Shown here piece after piece: positions 58,927 to 64,000 of a stretch of DNA of 64,000 nt. Origin of the DNA: Streptomyces sp. NBC_01237 (GTDB lineage Bacteria > Actinomycetota > Actinomycetes > Streptomycetales > Streptomycetaceae); NCBI RefSeq assembly GCF_035917275.1, contig NZ_CP108508.1, forward strand, positions 7,192,001 to 7,256,000. Direction: 5' to 3'. The translations under genes were made by a program, and so were the position numbers. The notes under the pieces were generated by a model that was given only the letters and a program-made list of their open reading frames with translations, did no database searches and had not been told where the DNA came from. Numbering within the stretch: position 1 is the first letter of the stretch; each line of letters starts with the position of its first letter.

Positions 58927-60583
58927 ACAGCGCATACCCGCACCCGATGTGTTCCCGGATCCGCCCGTGACGTCCCGCCCGGAGGCACTCGCGGTGGTGG
59001 GCGCGGGGCCCGCCGGAATGGCGGCGGCGGTGACCGCGGCCGACCACGGCATCCCGGTCACCGTGCTGGACGCGGCGGCGCGGCCGGGCGGACAGTTCTA
59101 CCGCGCACCTGCGCCCGGCCTCGGAGCCACCCGGCCGGAGGCCCTGCACCACGGCTGGGACGTGTTCACCGCGCTCGCCGCCCGGTTCGACCGGCATGTA
59201 CGTTCCGGACGGATCAGCCACCTCGCACGGCACCAGGTGTGGGCGGTCGAACGGGCCGGTGATCCGTCCGTCGAGCGGGACTCCGGCCGGGACGGCGGGG
59301 CGGACGGTGAACGGGCCCGTGGATGCTGGCGGTTGCACGCGGTCACCGGCACCGAAGAGGACATCGGGACGGTGGTCGACGCACAGAACCTGCTCATCGC
59401 CACCGGATCGCACGAGCGGCAGCTGCCGTTGCCGGGCTGGACCACACCGGGCGTCGTGGGCGCCGCCGGGGCACAGGCGATGCTCAAATCCGGCCTGGTC
59501 CTGCCGGGCCGGCGCATCGTCGTCGCGGGCAGCGGCCCGCTGCTCCAGGCGGTGGCCATCTCCCTGGCCAGGTCCGGGGCAGAGGTGCCGCTGCTCGTCG
59601 AGGCCGCAGGGTACGAGTTCTACGCGCGAGCGCCCACCACGCTGGCCGCTAACCCGGCCAAGCTGGCGGAAGGAGCCCGCAACGCGGCCCAGCTGCTGCG
59701 GTACGGAGTACGCCTGCGGACGCACAGCGCGGTGACTGCCGTGCACGGCCGTCACCGGGTGGAAGGCGTCACGGTCAGCCGTCTGGACCGTGACTGGCGT
59801 CCGGTGCCGGGCACCGGACGCCGCCACGACTGCGACGCCGTCGCCCTCGGCCACGGGCTGGAGCCACGCACCGGGCTGGCCACGTCCCTGGGCTGCGCCA
59901 CCCGCGAGCGTGCCGACGGCACACATGGGGTGGTCGTGGACGCCCAGTTGCGGACCACCGTGCCCGGCGTCTGGGCCGCAGGGGAGACCGGCGGCATCGG
60001 AGGAGTCCACCTCGCCCTGGTGGAAGGTGAGCTGGCCGCGCTGTCAGTGGTCCGTCTGACCCGTGCGGAGACGGCGCGCCACAGCGACGGCGGGTTGCCC
60101 CGGAGGGCGGTCGCGCTGCGTCGCGCCCGGACTCGGATGCGTGCCTTCGCCGAGGTCATGGGTGCCGCGCACCGGCCGCGTCCCGGCTGGCGACAGTGGC
60201 TGTCCGGTGACACCGAGGTCTGCCGCTGCGAAGAGGTCACCGCCGACCGGATCCTGACCTCGGTCTCGGAACTGGGTGCCGGGGATGCCCGTACGGTCAA
60301 GCTCCTCACACGGGCCGGTATGGGCTGGTGCCAGGGGCAGACCTGCGGGTTCGCGGTCCGTGAGCTCATCGGCCCGGCGGCGTCCGGGGCGGGCCCCGGA
60401 CGGCAGGCCCTCGCGTGCCCGGTCCTCCTGTCCGTACTCGCCGGTCATCCGCCCGCCACCGGCGCGGCGGGCGACTCCGACGCGGCCGAAACCGCCGGCG
60501 GAGCGGGCGCGACAGGCGAGCCGGGCGGGACGAGCGGCTCGGGCGGGACAAGCGAGCCGGGCGGGACAAGCGGCTCGGGCTGA
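58904..60583 (+). CDS. NAD(P)/FAD-dependent oxidoreductase, D-hydroxyproline dehydrogenase alpha subunit type
   Basis: 559 aa. N-terminal FAD site LAVVGAGPAGMAAAVTAADHG, a second dinucleotide site around RRIVVAGSGPLLQAVAISLAR, and a C-terminal BFD-like [2Fe-2S] domain (VCRCEEVTADRI with CQGQTC). This is the HcnB-type large subunit. The last 40 residues are low-complexity (GGTSGSGGTSEPGGT), built from 12-bp repeats. ATG 58904 with GAAGGGG upstream. It is followed by 98 bp that hold a GTGACATGTCAC site. Confidence 0.88.
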   Translation: MGRDSRGEQRIPAPDVFPDPPVTSRPEALAVVGAGPAGMAAAVTAADHGIPVTVLDAAARPGGQFYRAPAPGLGATRPEALHHGWDVFTALAARFDRHVRSGRISHLARHQVWAVERAGDPSVERDSGRDGGADGERARGCWRLHAVTGTEEDIGTVVDAQNLLIATGSHERQLPLPGWTTPGVVGAAGAQAMLKSGLVLPGRRIVVAGSGPLLQAVAISLARSGAEVPLLVEAAGYEFYARAPTTLAANPAKLAEGARNAAQLLRYGVRLRTHSAVTAVHGRHRVEGVTVSRLDRDWRPVPGTGRRHDCDAVALGHGLEPRTGLATSLGCATRERADGTHGVVVDAQLRTTVPGVWAAGETGGIGGVHLALVEGELAALSVVRLTRAETARHSDGGLPRRAVALRRARTRMRAFAEVMGAAHRPRPGWRQWLSGDTEVCRCEEVTADRILTSVSELGAGDARTVKLLTRAGMGWCQGQTCGFAVRELIGPAASGAGPGRQALACPVLLSVLAGHPPATGAAGDSDAAETAGGAGATGEPGGTSGSGGTSEPGGTSGSG

Positions 60584-60651
60584 GGCCCACGAGCCCGGCC
60601 GGCACATACGTACACACTCTCGTGCTCGATGACCGCGCACCGCGGCCATCA

Positions 60652-60663
60652 GTGACATGTCAC
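60652..60663. promoter_or_regulatory. perfect GTGACATGTCAC palindrome
   Basis: Lies 18 bp before the start codon of the DapA-family gene. Candidate GntR operator, perhaps with an internal promoter. Confidence 0.65.
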
Positions 60664-60681
60664 CTCTCTCAAGGAGTCTCG

Positions 60682-61599
60682 ATGCAGACGAACGACACCC
60701 CGACCTCCCCCCGAACCCGTCCGTGGCGCGGTGTCATGGTCGCCACGCCGCTGCCGCTGAAGGAGGACCGTTCCGTCGACTTCGACGCGTTCGCCGAACA
60801 CGTCGCCCGCCTCGTCGAGGCAGGGTGCGACGGGGTGGTGCCCAACGGTTCGCTGGGGGAGTACCAGACGCTCACCGACGACGAACGCGACCGGCTGGTA
60901 CGGGTGGCCGTGGCGGCGGCGGGCGACGGTGCCCGCGTCATGCCCGGAGTCTCCGCCTACGGCAGCGACGAGTCACGGCGCTGGGCCGAGCAGGCCGCCG
61001 ACGCGGGCGCGGGCTCGGTTCTGCTCCTGCCTCCCAACGGCTACCGCTGTGACGACACCGCGATCCGTGCCCACTACGCGGCGGTCGCTCAGGCCGGGCT
61101 GCCGGTCGTCGCCTACAACAACCCGTACGACACCAAGGTGGATCTCACCCCCCAGCTGCTGGCCCGTCTCCATCAGGAGGGCAGCATCGTGGCGGTCAAG
61201 GAGTTCAGCGGTGATGTGCGTCGCGCGTACGAGATCGCCGAGGAGGCCCCCGGTCTCGATGTCCTCATCGGTGCGGACGACGTCCTGCTCGAACTGGCGC
61301 TGGCCGGAGCCGTCGGCTGGATCGCGGGCTGCCCCAACATGCTTCCCGCGAGCTGTGTCACGTTGTACCGCTCCGCCGTGGCCGGCGACCTGAGCACCGC
61401 GCTGCCGCTCTACCGGCAGCTGCACCCGCTGCTGCGATGGGACTCCAAGCCGGAGTTCGTCCAGGCGATCAAGGCGTCGATGGACGTGGTCGGGTGGCAC
61501 GGCGGCCCTTGCAGGCCGCCGCGGTTCCCGCTGCCCGACGCCTCCTCCGCCGCCGTGCGGGCAGCCACCGAGAAGGCGCTGGCCGAGGGCCTGAACTGA
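60682..61599 (+). CDS. DapA-family lyase, probable pyrroline-4-hydroxy-2-carboxylate deaminase
   Basis: 305-aa TIM-barrel class I aldolase. Schiff-base Lys173 (VAVKEFSGDV) and Tyr145 (VVAYNNPYDTKVD) are present, as is GCDGVVPNGSLGEYQTL. In hydroxyproline pathways this family converts pyrroline-4-hydroxy-2-carboxylate to 2,5-dioxopentanoate; true DapA is a housekeeping gene elsewhere. The genomic neighbours are the reason for the specific call. ATG 60682 with AAGGAG at 7 nt. Confidence 0.87.
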   Translation: MQTNDTPTSPRTRPWRGVMVATPLPLKEDRSVDFDAFAEHVARLVEAGCDGVVPNGSLGEYQTLTDDERDRLVRVAVAAAGDGARVMPGVSAYGSDESRRWAEQAADAGAGSVLLLPPNGYRCDDTAIRAHYAAVAQAGLPVVAYNNPYDTKVDLTPQLLARLHQEGSIVAVKEFSGDVRRAYEIAEEAPGLDVLIGADDVLLELALAGAVGWIAGCPNMLPASCVTLYRSAVAGDLSTALPLYRQLHPLLRWDSKPEFVQAIKASMDVVGWHGGPCRPPRFPLPDASSAAVRAATEKALAEGLN

Positions 61600-61665
61600 C
61601 GCGCTCCCGACCTCCTCGCGTCTGTCATCTCCGCGCTCCGGCAGGGCCGTTCCAGGGGTACCTCG

Positions 61666-62247
61666 TGTACACGTCGTATCTTCCACGCCGTGGCTCGCCC
61701 ACCCGAGGAATGCCCACGCGGGTGATCACCGGTGGGGTCGGGACCCTTCCTGGTACCCCTATGCCCGAGCGGCGCCGGTACTTCCTGGACCACCAGGACG
61801 CGGTGCGCACGCTGCCGAGGTACGAACCGCGCGGCCACGCCGCCATACTCCAGCTGCCCACCCGGTCGGACGCGGACTTCGGCGTCCTGTACATCGAGGT
61901 GTCCGGAGCGCTGCCGATGTGCGGTCACGGCACCATCGGCGTGGCCACCGTGCTGGTGGAGACCGGCATGGTGGCCGTCACCGGTCCGGTCACCACCGTC
62001 CGGCCTGCGGGACGGGTACCTCCGCACGCATGGCGCAGCTGCCCGCCCGCGGCCGACTGCCCCTGAACACGACCTTCGTCAACGAATCTTTCATCGGTAC
62101 CTCGTTCAAGGGGGGCTTGTCGAGGAGACCGGTGTCGCCGGGACCCCGGCCGTCGTTCCCACGGTGACGTGCCGGGCCTGGATCACCGGCACCGCGCGGT
62201 TCTTCCTGGATCCGGCCGCCTTCTTCCCCGAGGGCTTCCCGCTGTGA
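61666..62247 (+). pseudogene. 4-hydroxyproline 2-epimerase (proline racemase family), broken
   Basis: Pieces of one gene in three frames. The start region RIFHAV..(frame 3) shifts to GMPTRVITGGVGTLPGTPM, then continues well through ADFGVLYIEVSGALPMCGHGTIGVATVLVE, with the first catalytic Cys. At about 62005 it jumps from VTTVR to CGTGTSARMAQL, normally some 130-140 residues further on, in another frame. A third shift at a GGGGGG run (62110-62115) leads to VEETGVAGTPAVVPTVTCRAW and the normal C-terminus. No intact enzyme is possible. Confidence 0.88.
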
Positions 62248-62311
62248 GAATGCCGGGGCAGGCCGTACCGTCCGGTGGTGAGCGCTTACCGGCGGGGGTC
62301 GGATGAATAAC

Positions 62312-62323
62312 GTGACATTGTAT
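62312..62323. promoter_or_regulatory. GTGACATTGTAT element before the GntR gene
   Basis: Half of the palindrome is intact, the other half degenerate. It lies 34 bp upstream of the regulator start; consistent with autoregulation. Confidence 0.45.
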
Positions 62324-62356
62324 TCTGAGGCCCCGCTCGGTGCTGGAGGAATACAT

Positions 62357-63091
62357 ATGACCCGCCTCTCATCCCTCAACACCATCTCGGCCCAGGAGCA
62401 TCTGAGGGACCGGGTGGCCCATGCCCTGAGGGCGGCACTGATAGCCGGTGACCTGCGTCCGGGCACGATCTACTCCGCACCCGCACTCGCCTCGGAGTTC
62501 GGAGTCTCCGCGACCCCGGTACGTGAGGCCATGCTCGACCTGGCCCGGGAGGGCCTCGTCGAGGCCGTACGCAACAAGGGTTTTCGGATCACCGAGTTGA
62601 CCGACCAGGACCTCGACGACTTCACCGAACTCAGGGCGATGATCGAGGTGCCCACCGTCGGCAGGATCGCCGGGCTCGGCAAGTCCCGGGAGCTGGAGGC
62701 CCTGCGGCCCCTGGCGCTGGAGATCGTCCACGCGGCACGCCGGCACGACATCCTGGCCTACCTGGAGGCCGACCGGCGCTTCCACCTTGAGCTGCTCGGC
62801 CTGGCCGGGAACCGGCGGCTGGTCGAAGAGGTCAGCAATCTGCGTAAGCGCTCACGGCTCTTCGGTCTCAACAGGCTCGCGGAGACGGGCCAGTTGATCG
62901 CATCGGCCGAGGAGCACATCGAACTGCTCGACCTGATCGTCGCGGGTGACGCGAAGCGCGCCGAGGCGTGCATGCTCGCTCATATGTCACATGTCCGGTC
63001 GCTCTGGGCCGATGGCGGCGAAGTGGGCGAGGGCGAGGGGGCCGAGCGCATCACTCATCGGCGGGTTGGCCAGGGGACGGCGGGGGCCTGA
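62357..63091 (+). CDS. GntR (FadR/FCD subfamily) regulator of the hydroxyproline cluster
   Basis: 244 aa. HTH AQEHLRDRVAHALRAALIAGDLRPG..SAPALASEFGVSATPVREAMLDLAREGLVE, then an FCD domain with Asp/His metal-type positions (YLEADRRFHLELL, SAEEHIELLDLIVAGD). ATG 62357 has GGAGGA at 6 nt; ATG 62303 is an in-frame alternative without one. Last gene of the cluster; probably senses hydroxyproline or an intermediate. Confidence 0.9.
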   Translation: MTRLSSLNTISAQEHLRDRVAHALRAALIAGDLRPGTIYSAPALASEFGVSATPVREAMLDLAREGLVEAVRNKGFRITELTDQDLDDFTELRAMIEVPTVGRIAGLGKSRELEALRPLALEIVHAARRHDILAYLEADRRFHLELLGLAGNRRLVEEVSNLRKRSRLFGLNRLAETGQLIASAEEHIELLDLIVAGDAKRAEACMLAHMSHVRSLWADGGEVGEGEGAERITHRRVGQGTAGA

Positions 63092-63096
63092 GCGAG

Positions 63097-63128
63097 GGGT
63101 GCCCCCGCCCTTCGGGGCGGGGGCACCC
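63097..63128. terminator. bidirectional terminator with TTCG tetraloop
   Basis: A 14-bp perfect stem (63097-63110 with 63115-63128) closed by a TTCG loop, between the convergent GntR and VOC genes. Confidence 0.92.
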
Positions 63129-63160
63129 GAGAGTGCTCACATGCCTACCGCCGACGCGTG

Positions 63161-63541
63161 TCAGAGCGGGTTGAGCCGGGCCTTGAGCAGGCAGAACTCA
63201 TTGCCTTCGGGGTCGGTCAGGACGTGCCACTGCTCCTCCCCCGTCTGGCCGATGTCGGCCGGGCGCGCACCGAGCTTCAGCAGGCGTTCGAGCTCGGCGT
63301 CCTGATCGCGATCAGTGGCGTTGACGTCGATGTGCAGCCGCGACTTCCCCTTCTCCGGCTCGTCCCGGCGACTGAGAATGATCGTCGGCTGCGGACCACC
63401 GAACCCCTCGCGCGGTCCGATCTCCACCATCTCGCCGTCCTCGCGATCGAGCACGACGAAGTCCAGAACCTCGCACCAGAACCGCGCCAGCGCCTCGGGG
63501 TCGTGGCAACCGAGCACGAGCTCACTGATACGACATGCCAT
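63161..63541 (-). CDS. VOC (glyoxalase-like) family protein
   Basis: 126-aa glyoxalase-like protein: RISELVLGCHDPEALARFWCEVLDF, then IILSRRDEPEKGKSRLHIDV and the C-terminal WHVLTDPEGNEFCLLKARLNPL. Cytoplasmic; substrate unknown, and probably not a true lactoylglutathione lyase. ATG 63541. Convergent with the GntR gene. Confidence 0.9.
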   Translation of the reverse strand: MACRISELVLGCHDPEALARFWCEVLDFVVLDREDGEMVEIGPREGFGGPQPTIILSRRDEPEKGKSRLHIDVNATDRDQDAELERLLKLGARPADIGQTGEEQWHVLTDPEGNEFCLLKARLNPL

Positions 63542-64000
63542 GGATGAAACCTGCTCTCAGCCTGGGATTCGCCGGGGAAGTCCCACGTGAAACCCATGGA
63601 ATCCCGGCAAGGAAAACAATCCCGCGACCGTACCGGACGGGGCCGACGGGGGCGAAGTGATTTCGGGGCCGGCCCTGTCCGGGCAGCCGGGCGGGGCGTC
63701 GGCCAGACAGGGGGATGCGGGCCGTGAGGGGCGACCCACGAGGCGGTGACCACGAGGCGGCGACCACGGGGCGGCCCTTAAGGATGTGCCTCGGCGGACC
63801 GGCCGCCTCGGGGTGCATTCCGTCGGATTTCCCCTGCCCCGTCGGGTGGCCCGCGCGTCGCGTTGTCGGCCTCCGAGCCGGGCCCGCGCGGGAACCTGAG
63901 CGCGGACCCCGTGTGCTCCGCCCCGTCGGCGTACCTGCCCACCGTTCCTGCCGTGCGGGCCTCGTGCCCCGACGGGAGCGGCTATCGAAGACGGTCGCTG
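63542..64000. other. about 460 bp, no gene recognised
   Basis: Short frames on both strands have Arg/Pro-rich composition with no ribosome site. A small repeat CGAGGCGGTGACCA / CGAGGCGGCGACCA occurs at 63738-63767. A gene entering from the right edge cannot be excluded. Confidence 0.4.

Noticed and set aside
30605..60663. GTGACATGTCAC as a Crp-type site
   Set aside because: The recalled Crp pattern TGTGA-N6-TCACA needs a wider spacing than this compact 12-mer; a GntR operator fits better.
1..64000. tRNA, rRNA, integrase or insertion sequence
   Set aside because: None of their signatures were noticed on either strand while reading.

Overview
The window is about 71% GC, has strongly GC-biased third codon positions, and carries chaplin and rodlin genes, which together identify a Streptomyces chromosome. 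No tRNA, rRNA, CRISPR array, insertion sequence or integrase was seen. All assignments come from reading the sequence and recalling family motifs; no search was run.

Layout. 1-1991: end of a carbohydrate ABC transporter (permease, lipoprotein binding protein). 2011-7000: macrolide-type glycosyltransferase with a palindrome in its promoter spacer, secreted subtilisin-like protease, DUF1697 and NTF2-like proteins, lone ABC ATPase. 7274-16823 (minus): assimilatory sulfur locus. In transcription order it runs cysteine-containing leader peptide, sulfite reductase, small zinc-ribbon protein, cysH, cysC, cysD, cysN, ssuA, ssuB, ssuC and a sirohydrochlorin chelatase for the siroheme cofactor. This takes sulfate or sulfonates to sulfide, and the first genes are joined by 4-bp overlaps.

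16948-24543: GNAT, GAF-domain regulator, AidB-like flavoprotein divergent from a YihY/BrkB membrane protein across only 17 bp, AraC-type regulator overlapping a VOC protein, and a frameshifted membrane-protein gene. 24688-33524: acyl-CoA catabolism. A minus-strand operon (two CoA-transferase subunits and a 3-hydroxyacyl-CoA dehydrogenase) is divergent from a LysR regulator, followed by a thiolase. A nearly identical 15-bp element lies in both control regions. Next come debris of an MFS transporter and a MaoC hydratase, a flavin monooxygenase and a GntR regulator.

33640-38215: aerial-hyphae surface locus, with a long sortase-type chaplin, a short chaplin, three rodlins, a 95-aa secreted protein of unknown function and strong terminators. 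The rodlin promoters share a conserved block with SigBldN-like spacing. 38232-52097: DUF5949; rsgA preceded by a 27-codon upstream ORF and an RNA segment that can mask the rsgA ribosome site; an Ada-AlkA DNA-repair fusion; a PPOX remnant; a Tat-exported GH95-like hydrolase; DUF456; a LuxR-type regulator divergent from a 1254-aa subtilase; and a PP2C-like protein that appears to lack key catalytic acids.

52209-63541: pyruvate oxidase, GH38 alpha-mannosidase, then a cluster matching trans-4-hydroxyproline catabolism: three-subunit D-hydroxyproline dehydrogenase, DapA-family deaminase, a wrecked 4-hydroxyproline epimerase pseudogene and a GntR regulator. Copies of a GTGACATGTCAC-like palindrome sit at three points in this cluster and at two distant intergenic regions. 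A VOC protein and about 460 bp with no recognisable gene end the window.
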